Below are positions 1 through 6,193 of a stretch of DNA of 6,598 nucleotides, one piece after another (positions within the stretch are counted from its first letter, which is position 1; every line of letters begins with the position of its first letter). A program made the position numbers and the translations under genes. The notes beneath the pieces are model-generated. The model was not told where the DNA came from, did no database searches, and saw nothing but the letters and a program-made list of their open reading frames with translations. Source of the stretch: Parcubacteria group bacterium (GTDB taxonomy: Bacteria; Patescibacteriota; Minisyncoccia; Phycocordibacterales; UBA12088); assembly GCA_021731325.1 (NCBI GenBank), contig JAKFXP010000133.1, positions 1 through 6,598 of the forward strand, written 5' to 3'.

Positions 1-309
1 ATTCTATCTTGGGGTACCGACGAACCCTCCTACTGTAGGTTATACTATAGTCAAGGTCTTGCCGTTGCCGAGAACGCGACCGAACTTGCAGAAAATGCGG
101 ATCCTGCCATTGATCATGTGAAAGTTCTTACGGAGTTTTTGCCTTCGACCGTGTATAAGTTTTGGGTCGTGTGTAAAGACAGAACCGGGAATGATACTCG
201 ATCAGAAGATTTTGTATTGTACACTCCCGAAAAAGAGAAGAGTATCATCGATATCATTCTTGAGAACTTTGAAGGTACGTTCGGTTGGGTAAAGAACATT
301 GGAAAATAA
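1..309 (+). CDS. C-terminal part of a fibronectin type III-like exported protein (5' truncated by window)
   Basis: The frame is open from base 1 to the TAA at 307-309, giving 102 visible residues; the start lies upstream of the window. The visible part reads like the second half of an FnIII domain: a W-G-T-D-E-P strand, a Y-C-R-L-Y-Y strand, then the L-x-P-S-T-x-Y-x-F-x-V turn and strand that is typical of FnIII folds, ending in a D-x-x-G-N loop. Two cysteines (visible residues 12 and 58) lie on strands that could be bridged, which fits an extracytoplasmic location. After the domain comes a short tail (about residues 77-102) that looks like an amphipathic helix rather than a membrane span and has no LPxTG-like sorting signal. 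Only one base separates its stop from the ATG of the ABC ATPase, so the two are probably translationally coupled. FnIII-like is a fold-level call; the function is unknown. Confidence 0.75.
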   Translation: MLSWGTDEPSYCRLYYSQGLAVAENATELAENADPAIDHVKVLTEFLPSTVYKFWVVCKDRTGNDTRSEDFVLYTPEKEKSIIDIILENFEGTFGWVKNIGK

Positions 310-310
310 T

Positions 311-1759
311 ATGCGATCAATTATTACCACAGAAAAGGTCGATGTGACGTACAATCCGGGGCAATCGAACGAGTTTAAGGCACTCGTGAACGTTTCGATA
401 GAGATTGCAGCACGTGAGTATATTATTTTCTTCGGCCCCTCGGGGTGTGGAAAATCAACCCTCCTATATTCTATTTTTGGGGTACTTGCACCAACGTCTG
501 GCAAGGTCATCGTAAAAGGGGACTCGGTATACGAACTCGACCCGGTGGACTTTGTGATGTATCAGCGCAAAACCATGGGTATCATGTACCAGTCGTTTAA
601 CCTCATTCCGTCGTTGACGGTCTTGGATAATGTGCAACTCCCCCTTATTTTTGCAGGAATGCCCCCTTCGGTGCGCGAGCGACAGGCAATGGAACTCCTT
701 GAGCGTTTTGGTATTGCGCACGTTGCACACAAACGTCCCTCACTCCTTTCGGGAGGTCAGCAGCAGCGCGTATCGGTCGCACGGTCACTCGTGAATGACC
801 CGGAGATACTCATTGCCGATGAGCCGGTGGGTAACCTCGATGCCGTGTCCGCTGAAGCCGTTATGAATACGCTCGATGAGATTAATCGTAATGACAAAAA
901 GACCGTACTTCTCGTGACGCACGATGCGAAGTACCTTCCGTACGCACACCGGGTATTCTACCTCGACTATGGAAAGGTTGACCGTATTGTGGCGAATCCC
1001 GAAAAACGACAGATTATTAAAGTGCGGCCGGGAGAGACTATTGTTACCGAGATCGAACAGCTGGCGCGTATTTATCCCTACGATACCCCCGAACAACTTC
1101 GCGTGAAGTCACTCATTAACTTCTTGACCCAAAACCTTTCGTTTGATCAGATTGTGCGCCTTGAAAAAATGACCCAACATGTCATTGAAGGAGTGGTATC
1201 TGAACATCAGTTTCAGGACGAGTTGACGACTGATTATGAACAGGGGGGATGTGGGATTAAACCACCACAAGCGGAAGAAATGACCCGGCGTATGTTCCAG
1301 GTACTTGAACAGTCCAAGGACATTGTGCGTTTTCGACGCACCCCGCAGGCAGAAAATACTATTGACATGGCGCGGCTTGAGCTTATCAAACGTATCCAGG
1401 TATACATGATTGGCGAGTATGCGATAGAGCAGGACTCTCGATTACTCGAACGGTTAACAAAAATGATTACCAATCGGGTGTATGGGTACATTACACGCGA
1501 AGAGTGCCACCGACAGCTCCGACTTCCTATTGAAGATGGGGGAGGCGGTTTTGATATATATCTTGCTGCCGATCTTTCACGGTATTTGGAAAAACTGATT
1601 GCACAAGGGGTATCGCACTTTCAACAACATCAAGAGGCGAAACCTGACTCCAATAGTATCCATGCACAACAGGCGAAGAAGTTTGAGGAGATGGATAAGG
1701 GGATGTTTGCCAAGCTGGCGGGTATATTGCACCGAAAAAAAGAAGCGGAAGCAAAATAA
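311..1759 (+). CDS. MacB/LolD-type ABC transporter ATP-binding protein with long duplicated C-terminal extension
   Basis: This is the cytoplasmic ATPase of an ABC transporter, hydrolysing ATP to drive the permease encoded next. Numbering from the ATG at 311 (482 residues), it has Walker A GPSGCGKST (42-50), Q-loop glutamine 94 in MYQSFNLIP, signature LSGGQQQR (146-153), Walker B ILIADEP (166-172), D-loop NLDA (175-178) and H-loop histidine 204 in VTHD, so it should be catalytically active. The N-T-L-D-E and NLD-rich style and the MacB-like partner place it in the LolD/MacB/FtsE class, whose members normally stop near 220-250 residues. Here about 250 more residues follow, mostly predicted helix, with an internal duplication and no domain I recognise. 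A TTG at 299 in the same frame could add four residues, but it would overlap the preceding stop; the ATG one base after that stop is preferred. No Shine-Dalgarno is visible, so re-initiation after the upstream gene is likely. Confidence 0.95.
   Translation: MRSIITTEKVDVTYNPGQSNEFKALVNVSIEIAAREYIIFFGPSGCGKSTLLYSIFGVLAPTSGKVIVKGDSVYELDPVDFVMYQRKTMGIMYQSFNLIPSLTVLDNVQLPLIFAGMPPSVRERQAMELLERFGIAHVAHKRPSLLSGGQQQRVSVARSLVNDPEILIADEPVGNLDAVSAEAVMNTLDEINRNDKKTVLLVTHDAKYLPYAHRVFYLDYGKVDRIVANPEKRQIIKVRPGETIVTEIEQLARIYPYDTPEQLRVKSLINFLTQNLSFDQIVRLEKMTQHVIEGVVSEHQFQDELTTDYEQGGCGIKPPQAEEMTRRMFQVLEQSKDIVRFRRTPQAENTIDMARLELIKRIQVYMIGEYAIEQDSRLLERLTKMITNRVYGYITREECHRQLRLPIEDGGGGFDIYLAADLSRYLEKLIAQGVSHFQQHQEAKPDSNSIHAQQAKKFEEMDKGMFAKLAGILHRKKEAEAK
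1154..1606 (+). repeat. Internal protein-level duplication in the ATPase C-terminal extension
   Basis: Two 53-residue segments, encoded at 1154-1312 and 1448-1606 (residues 282-334 and 380-432 from the ATG at 311), align without gaps. By eye 13 of 53 positions are identical, including R-L-x-K-M near the start, a central glycine, E-x-G-G-x-G in the middle, and A, R and Q in the last third; many others are conservative. Each copy reads as a helix, a loop containing the G-G-x-G motif, and a second helix. The linkers before each copy are also helical, so the duplicated unit may be closer to 95 residues. The DNA itself is not repeated, so the duplication is old. Confidence 0.6.
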
Positions 1760-1771
1760 TATACAGTGTAT

Positions 1772-2980
1772 ATGCGATTTCAAGACGTAGCCAAACTTTC
1801 AACAAGAATGTTCAAGACCAACCCAGCCCGTACCTGGCTCACCATTTTGGGTATGGGTGTGGGTACGGCAGCCGTGGTTACTTTGGTGGGTTTGGGATTC
1901 GGATTACAAAATATTATTTTGGAGCAGATTGTGGGTGGCGATACCCTTCTTTCCCTCAATATCAATAACCCTCCAGCACGCGCAGTAATTCTCAATCCCC
2001 AGACGGTGCAGGAGTTTTATGAAATACCCCACGTAAAGGATGTGGCACCGATGGCAAGCTTTGCGGCACTCATTTCCTACGATGGATTGACCGGCAATAC
2101 CTTTTTACAAGGAGCAAGTCCTGCGTATTTTAGATATACGGGAGCGAAGGCGGTAACAGGACGTTTGTTTGACGAAAAAACGGCGACTGAAGATCGAGGA
2201 AATGTGATTATTTCAAAAGGTATGCTCAAACTTTTTGAGGTCGATGATCCCGCATCAGCAATTGGTAAACAGGTTTCATTTCGCGTGTTTGTGCAGCGAG
2301 AAGGAAGCAAAGATCCGATTGAAACCGAATTAAAGAAACGGTACACCATTGTGGGTATTTCCAATGAAGAAAGTCAGCCAAACGCTATTATCTTACTTGA
2401 TGAACTAACGAGTCAGCTGCAGGTGACTGAGTTTGAACGTGCGCAGGTGCGCGTCGAGGCAAGTGAGTGGCTAGATGGCGTAACGACCAGTATTATTGAA
2501 CGGGGGTTTGGCGTGACTGCGTTGAGTAAGACGGTAGAGCAGGCAAATAAGATTTTTCAAGGTATCCAGGCGGTACTGGCGGTGTTTGGAGGCATTGCGC
2601 TTGTCGTGTCGGCTATCGGTATGTTTAACACTATGACGGTGACCCTGTTGGAGCGTACGGGAGAAATCGGTATCATGCGTACCTTGGGAGCATCTTCACG
2701 CGATATTCAAGTATTGTTTATTTCTGAAGCGGTTATCGTGGGTTTTTTGGGAGGTGTGGTAGGGATTTCGATTGGAGTGGGTATTGGTTTTGCGCTTAAT
2801 ACTATGGTTAACGTTGCCGCATCCAACTTTGGCGGGAAATCAGTATCATTGTTTGCATATCCACTTTCATTTATTTTGTTTATCGCCACGTTCTCCGCAG
2901 TGGTTGGATTCCTTACCGGGGTATTTCCCGCCCGCCGAGCTGCGGCATTAAACCCTCTTGATGCAATTCGTTACAAATAA
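1772..2980 (+). CDS. MacB/FtsX-family ABC transporter permease
   Basis: Membrane subunit of the transporter whose ATPase is encoded 12 bases upstream. From the ATG at 1772 it is 402 residues, about the usual length for single-subunit MacB-like permeases. It has the expected four-helix plan: TM1 at about 22-46, an extracytoplasmic MacB-PCD-type domain at about 47-263, then TM2 (about 266-290), TM3 (about 314-342) and TM4 (about 365-387). Family hallmarks are visible: the E-R-T-G-E-I-G-I-M-R-T-L-G-A coupling segment after TM2, and the C-terminal F-P-A-R-R-A-A-A-L-N-P-L-D-A-I-R motif. Such permeases work as dimers and transmit ATPase motion to the outside rather than passing substrate through the membrane. 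No HlyD-like adaptor or TolC is nearby, consistent with a single-membrane cell. A GTG at 1766 would add two residues; ATG 1772 is preferred. The substrate cannot be read from the sequence. Confidence 0.95.
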   Translation: MRFQDVAKLSTRMFKTNPARTWLTILGMGVGTAAVVTLVGLGFGLQNIILEQIVGGDTLLSLNINNPPARAVILNPQTVQEFYEIPHVKDVAPMASFAALISYDGLTGNTFLQGASPAYFRYTGAKAVTGRLFDEKTATEDRGNVIISKGMLKLFEVDDPASAIGKQVSFRVFVQREGSKDPIETELKKRYTIVGISNEESQPNAIILLDELTSQLQVTEFERAQVRVEASEWLDGVTTSIIERGFGVTALSKTVEQANKIFQGIQAVLAVFGGIALVVSAIGMFNTMTVTLLERTGEIGIMRTLGASSRDIQVLFISEAVIVGFLGGVVGISIGVGIGFALNTMVNVAASNFGGKSVSLFAYPLSFILFIATFSAVVGFLTGVFPARRAAALNPLDAIRYK

Positions 2981-2985
2981 GCGGT

Positions 2986-2994
2986 TTATCCACA
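2986..2994 (+). promoter_or_regulatory. Perfect DnaA-box 9-mer (TTATCCACA)
   Basis: TTATCCACA, the consensus high-affinity DnaA box of E. coli, lies six bases after the permease stop codon. I saw no second box or AT-rich unwinding element next to it, so it does not look like an origin. It could be a single regulatory DnaA site upstream of the 3057 gene. One perfect match on either strand of a window this size is expected by chance about one time in twenty, so function is uncertain. Confidence 0.3.
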
Positions 2995-3025
2995 TGTATG
3001 AGTCTTTTAGGATGTACGAGTGCGG

Positions 3026-3051
3026 TATACTTACTCTGATAAGTCTATAAG
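3026..3051 (+). promoter_or_regulatory. Candidate promoter region for the 3057 gene (two -10-like hexamers)
   Basis: The 76-base gap between the permease and the next gene holds two sigma70-like -10 hexamers: TATACT at 3026-3031 and TATAAG at 3046-3051, each matching TATAAT in five of six positions. The first would start transcription about 20 bases before the ATG at 3057. The second would start it at or within a base or two of that ATG, giving a leaderless message. Neither has a convincing TTGACA-like element at the right distance, so this is a weak call. No Shine-Dalgarno precedes the ATG. Confidence 0.3.
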
Positions 3052-3056
3052 ACATC

Positions 3057-4937
3057 ATGTCAATCCCCACTCAAGAACAAGTACCCCCTGCAGGCAAAGT
3101 ATCTATAGCAATGCTTGTAGCAGGTATTGCCGTTTTTATTCTCGCATTGGTATTTGATATCGGACAAGGCGGACGCGTTGCGAGTGTACAAGCTACGTCA
3201 ACTGCTACCACAACCGTTACGGTCTTAAACACTGCACCAACCTGGACGGTCACTGCGTATGAGGTATATGCCTCGGCTACCACCACTCCCACCAACTCAG
3301 GAACATCAACCGTGTGGACTGCAACCGCTTCAGACTCAAACGGTGAAAATTACCGACTTCTTATCTGCAAAGCGAGCTCCACCCCAACACCGGTCAACGG
3401 CGGAGCGCCTATTTGTGGTGGCGGTTCAACCAATCAGTGGGCGGTATCAGCGTCGATTGTGAGTGGTGCGGTTGCAACCGTCAGTACTACCACGACCGAA
3501 GCAATGGCCGAAAAAAATTACTGGTTTGCATACGTATGTGATGAAAATGCGGGAAGCGCGCGTTGTAACGCCAGTATGTACAATGGTTTGCACGAAGGTG
3601 CGGCGTCTGCTACCTCGTCTCCCTTTGTAGTCAATCACCGCCCCACCTTTACCGCATTTGCGGATGACAGCCCCACTCTACCAGGCGCTACCGTGACCTG
3701 GACTACGACCGCAAGTGATACGGATACCTTGGGTACTGCTGACACGGTACAGCTTCATGTATGCCGAGCGCAGGACTTCAACACTACTACCGGCGTCTGT
3801 GGTCCAGGAGGGTTTTGGGCGAGCTCCACCTTTGCGGCAAGTAATCCCTCAACCTCAACCCCCATCGCGATTCCCTCACAAGATAAGAACTTTACTGCAT
3901 ATGGCTATGTGATTGATAATCACACTCATCCCGCGTCAGGAGGGCAGCAGGCGGTAGATTCAGTACTTACGGTTTCGAATGCAACACCCTATGTCAGCTC
4001 CTCTACCATAACCGTCTATGATGTATTTGGATCAACAACCGTTGATACTACCCTTGCGCTCACCACCGAGGAAGGGCAGACTCAAAATTTTGTGATGCGG
4101 TTTAGTGTGTCAGACGATAATTCCTGTCAGGCAGATGGGGGAGGACAAGAGATATCAGACGTCGATATCAATGTCTTTCGATCAGGGATTGGAGGTGCCA
4201 TTGGACTCGGGTGCGACTCTATCGGTGAATTTAATACAAATAATTGTTATACCCATACGGCGACCTCTACCTGGTGGGCTCCTACCTGCTATCAGACACC
4301 AAACGGATGTGCGGGGTCTACTACTGCGTCGGTAGTATGGGAGTGTACCTTCCCGCTATGGTATACGGCAGATCCAACGGATGTGGGAAGTGTATCCGCG
4401 GCAGAAGATTGGCGTGGATCAGCACGCGCAACCGATGATGATGCAGCGTTAAGCAACTACTCTACCGATGATGAAGGTGCGGATGGAGCTTCGCAAATGA
4501 CTCAGTTTCTCTCGTTCCGTGCCACCGGAAGTCCTATTGCATACGGCTCACTTGAGCCGGGGCAGGACACTGGTACCCATATTGCAACCACGACGGTGTA
4601 TGCAACGGGTAATACGGGGCTCGATCAGTATCTCTCGGGAGCTGCCATGTGTGTAACGTATCCATCCTGCACCAATCTCGCAACCTCAACAATTTTTGTA
4701 CCATACCAGCACTTCTCACTCACCAATTCAACGGCATATGCAGCCGGCACCGTACTCTCAACGAGCACCACCCCAACGTTTGTGAATGCAGTAATCATCA
4801 AGACTACTGCAACCTCAACTCCTGCGAATGATGACACCTTCTGGGCAATAGCAGTGCCAAGCAGTATTACGTTTGCCGGAGATTATATTGGACGTAACTT
4901 TATTGACGCGGTAGTTGCACCGAGTGGTGAATGGTAA
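3057..4937 (+). CDS. Large exported Thr/Ser-rich surface protein with three Ig-like modules and a C-terminal beta domain
   Basis: A 626-residue exported protein not assignable to a named family. Residues 14-36 are a lysine followed by a hydrophobic helix (VSIAMLVAGIAVFILALVF); V-Q-A at 44-46 could be a signal peptidase I site, otherwise the helix anchors the protein. Three Ig-like modules follow, each opened by V-x-N-x-x-P (56, 191, 306). The first two share a W-T-x-T-A-S-D strand and a cysteine pair (104/120 and 236/248); the third is longer, acidic and cysteine-rich (357-430). From about 490 a different beta domain begins with I-A-Y-G-S-L-E-P-G, contains T-G-N-T-G-L-D, and ends with W-A-I-A-V-P and G-D-Y-I-G-R-N-F. 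No LPxTG or catalytic motif is seen. Thr, Ser and Ala dominate, typical of extracellular stalks. It is followed closely by a strong terminator and probably acts at the cell surface, for example in adhesion or as an envelope component; that role is inference. Confidence 0.85.
   Translation: MSIPTQEQVPPAGKVSIAMLVAGIAVFILALVFDIGQGGRVASVQATSTATTTVTVLNTAPTWTVTAYEVYASATTTPTNSGTSTVWTATASDSNGENYRLLICKASSTPTPVNGGAPICGGGSTNQWAVSASIVSGAVATVSTTTTEAMAEKNYWFAYVCDENAGSARCNASMYNGLHEGAASATSSPFVVNHRPTFTAFADDSPTLPGATVTWTTTASDTDTLGTADTVQLHVCRAQDFNTTTGVCGPGGFWASSTFAASNPSTSTPIAIPSQDKNFTAYGYVIDNHTHPASGGQQAVDSVLTVSNATPYVSSSTITVYDVFGSTTVDTTLALTTEEGQTQNFVMRFSVSDDNSCQADGGGQEISDVDINVFRSGIGGAIGLGCDSIGEFNTNNCYTHTATSTWWAPTCYQTPNGCAGSTTASVVWECTFPLWYTADPTDVGSVSAAEDWRGSARATDDDAALSNYSTDDEGADGASQMTQFLSFRATGSPIAYGSLEPGQDTGTHIATTTVYATGNTGLDQYLSGAAMCVTYPSCTNLATSTIFVPYQHFSLTNSTAYAAGTVLSTSTTPTFVNAVIIKTTATSTPANDDTFWAIAVPSSITFAGDYIGRNFIDAVVAPSGEW
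3222..4520 (+). repeat. Three diverged Ig-like modules within the surface protein
   Basis: Modules begin at about 3222, 3627 and 3972, each at a V-x-N-x-x-P boundary (VLNTAP, VVNHRP, VSNATP). Modules 1 and 2 run 135 and 115 residues and align through VWTATASDS / TWTTTASDT, then L-x-[IV]-C-[KR] and a second cysteine followed by a glycine-rich turn. Module 3 keeps only the strand FSVSDD and a D-[IV]-x-V-[FC]-R strand, with a cysteine-rich insertion. The end near 4520 is approximate. Confidence 0.5.
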
Positions 4938-4955
4938 CAATTCATTGACATAGAC

Positions 4956-4986
4956 ACAAAAAAATCGCCCCATGCGATTTTTTTGT
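4956..4986 (+). terminator. Rho-independent terminator, symmetric enough to work in both directions
   Basis: A perfect 13-bp inverted repeat, ACAAAAAAATCGC (4956-4968) and GCGATTTTTTTGT (4974-4986), with a CCCAT loop. It begins 18 bases after the stop codon of the surface protein. The T7 run serves as the tail on the + strand and the A7 run would serve on the - strand, although no converging gene is seen. It separates the 3057 gene from the downstream pair. Confidence 0.85.
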
Positions 4987-5045
4987 ACCACCTCCGGCTT
5001 CTGGTAGTTGTGTACAGATGTACGATATGAAAGAGGGTCGTTTAC

Positions 5046-5081
5046 AGGTACAATACTCGGTACGGGGTATTCCTCGTACCT
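5046..5081 (+). other. Bulged hairpin in the leader of the membrane-anchor gene
   Basis: AGGTAC (5046-5051) pairs with GTACCT (5076-5081), and inside it AATACTC (5052-5058) pairs with GGGTATT (5065-5071) with one G-T wobble, around a six-base loop; CCTC (5072-5075) is bulged. A -10-like TACAAT (5049-5054) lies in its left arm but has no good -35. If transcription starts upstream, the hairpin sits in the 5' leader 27-39 bases before the candidate start codons. It may be fortuitous. Confidence 0.3.
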
Positions 5082-5119
5082 CGCGTGTGTATGGCGCGTA
5101 TTTACCTATGTTAGACCTA

Positions 5120-6190
5120 ATGAGACGACTTGCGTTGCTTGCCGTTATTTTTGTGTGGTACGGAGTTGCACCGAGTGTGTATGCTGGTTTTGGTATCACA
5201 CCTCCGTACGTACGAAATGACAAATTGACCCAAGGCTCTACATACACCCAAGAGATTATTCTCGTGCGGGGAGATCCTGTAGAAGACCTTAAAGCGGAGA
5301 TTACCGTGAATGTGCCGGGCATTGACGACTGGATTGTTATTGACAAAGGGACTGAATTTCTGCTGCCCAAAGGAGAAAAACAGGTACCGATGAAGGTTAC
5401 CATTCGCGTACCGCAGAGTGCGGCGTATGAACGCCACCAGGGAAGTATTCGTATCCGTACCCTTTCACCTGATCCGGCGAGCGGTGTCTCGATCGCGCTT
5501 GGTGCGCAAATTGACGTTGATGTGCGGGTTGTGGATGAGATTAGAGATTTTGATGTAAAGCGGGTGCAAATCAGCGAGACGGAAGAACCGCGTCGATTTT
5601 GGTGGCTCGAATATCCAGGAAAGATAACCTTTACGATGGGTATTGAAAATACGGGTAATGCCCCCACCGCACCCTCAAAAGTAGAACTGAATATTTATGA
5701 TAAGCGGGGAAACGTGGTACTGGAACAAACATTTAATACCAATACGGTAGAAGAGGTGTTGCCGTTTGAAACCCGCGACGTTGCTGCGTACCTACCCACT
5801 CGATTACCCCCGAGTGCGTATTTGGTAAAATACTCCATCTATCGATTTGAGGACGAGGTAAAACGGTCGGGTGAATTGACATTGTCAGTGCTCCCTCAAG
5901 GCACCCTTACCGGATATTCGGGGTATGGTATCGATGGTCTCTCAATGAAAGACAAGCTTTCTATCATTATACCGATTGCACTGCTCCTAGTCATCATTCT
6001 CGTTACTATAGTAGTCATCCGCATACGTCGTCCAAAACGTGCTCGGGTGCGACAACGACCATCTACTCGAGATGACTACGATGACGATGTCCCACCTCCT
6101 CCACGAAGACAGGCACCTCCCCCAATGCGACCCCAGCGACCGATGACCGCAGGTGGTGTGGTGGACTTATCACGCAAGCGTGCACAGTGA
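5120..6190 (+). CDS. Type I membrane protein: signal peptide, two Ig-like ectodomains, one TM helix, Pro/Arg-rich cytoplasmic tail
   Basis: The frame is open with ATGs at 5018, 5108 and 5120. The 5120 start gives 356 residues and a textbook signal peptide (M-R-R, hydrophobic core, V-Y-A cleavage after residue 22); 5108 is nearly as good, while 5018 would place 34 poorly hydrophobic residues before it. None has a Shine-Dalgarno. Two beta domains follow: about 23-138, with a strand-turn pattern ending in the V-P-x-x-A-x-Y-x-x-x-x-G-x-I type segment, and about 144-259, containing G-I-E-N-T-G-N-A-P, I-Y-D-K-R-G-N and a P-S-A-Y-L-V-K-Y strand. A single transmembrane helix (about 279-302) precedes a strongly basic stop-transfer and a 54-residue tail rich in Pro and Arg with an acidic D-D-Y-D-D-D patch. 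The layout resembles WxL-interacting proteins (DUF916 plus DUF3324 plus TM), but sequence membership is not shown. It may anchor or scaffold the neighbouring secreted proteins. Confidence 0.85.
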   Translation: MRRLALLAVIFVWYGVAPSVYAGFGITPPYVRNDKLTQGSTYTQEIILVRGDPVEDLKAEITVNVPGIDDWIVIDKGTEFLLPKGEKQVPMKVTIRVPQSAAYERHQGSIRIRTLSPDPASGVSIALGAQIDVDVRVVDEIRDFDVKRVQISETEEPRRFWWLEYPGKITFTMGIENTGNAPTAPSKVELNIYDKRGNVVLEQTFNTNTVEEVLPFETRDVAAYLPTRLPPSAYLVKYSIYRFEDEVKRSGELTLSVLPQGTLTGYSGYGIDGLSMKDKLSIIIPIALLLVIILVTIVVIRIRRPKRARVRQRPSTRDDYDDDVPPPPRRQAPPPMRPQRPMTAGGVVDLSRKRAQ

Positions 6191-6193
6191 TCT

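Noticed and set aside
299..310. TTG start for the ABC ATPase adding four residues
   Set aside because: It overlaps the upstream stop and adds nothing conserved; the ATG at 311 is a better start.
202..510. A 102-codon minus-strand frame across the FnIII/ATPase junction
   Set aside because: It is antisense to a Walker A-encoding region that is clearly coding, and its product shows no domain.
2981..3056. Replication origin near the perfect DnaA box
   Set aside because: Only one box, no cluster, no AT-rich unwinding region and no dnaA/dnaN genes.
4600..4937. LPxTG-type sorting signal or WxL motif at the end of the surface protein
   Set aside because: The C-terminus ends in A-P-S-G-E-W with no LPxTG, no terminal TM helix and no W-x-L; the nearest match is W-A-I.
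5018..5119. ATG 5018 as start of the membrane-anchor protein
   Set aside because: It would put 34 mostly polar residues before a well-formed signal peptide that starts at 5108 or 5120.
4942..5667. A 241-codon open frame on the minus strand opposite the membrane-anchor gene
   Set aside because: It runs through the terminator hairpin, its translation has no recognisable domain and looks low in structure, and the + strand frame has a signal peptide, Ig-like domains and a TM helix.
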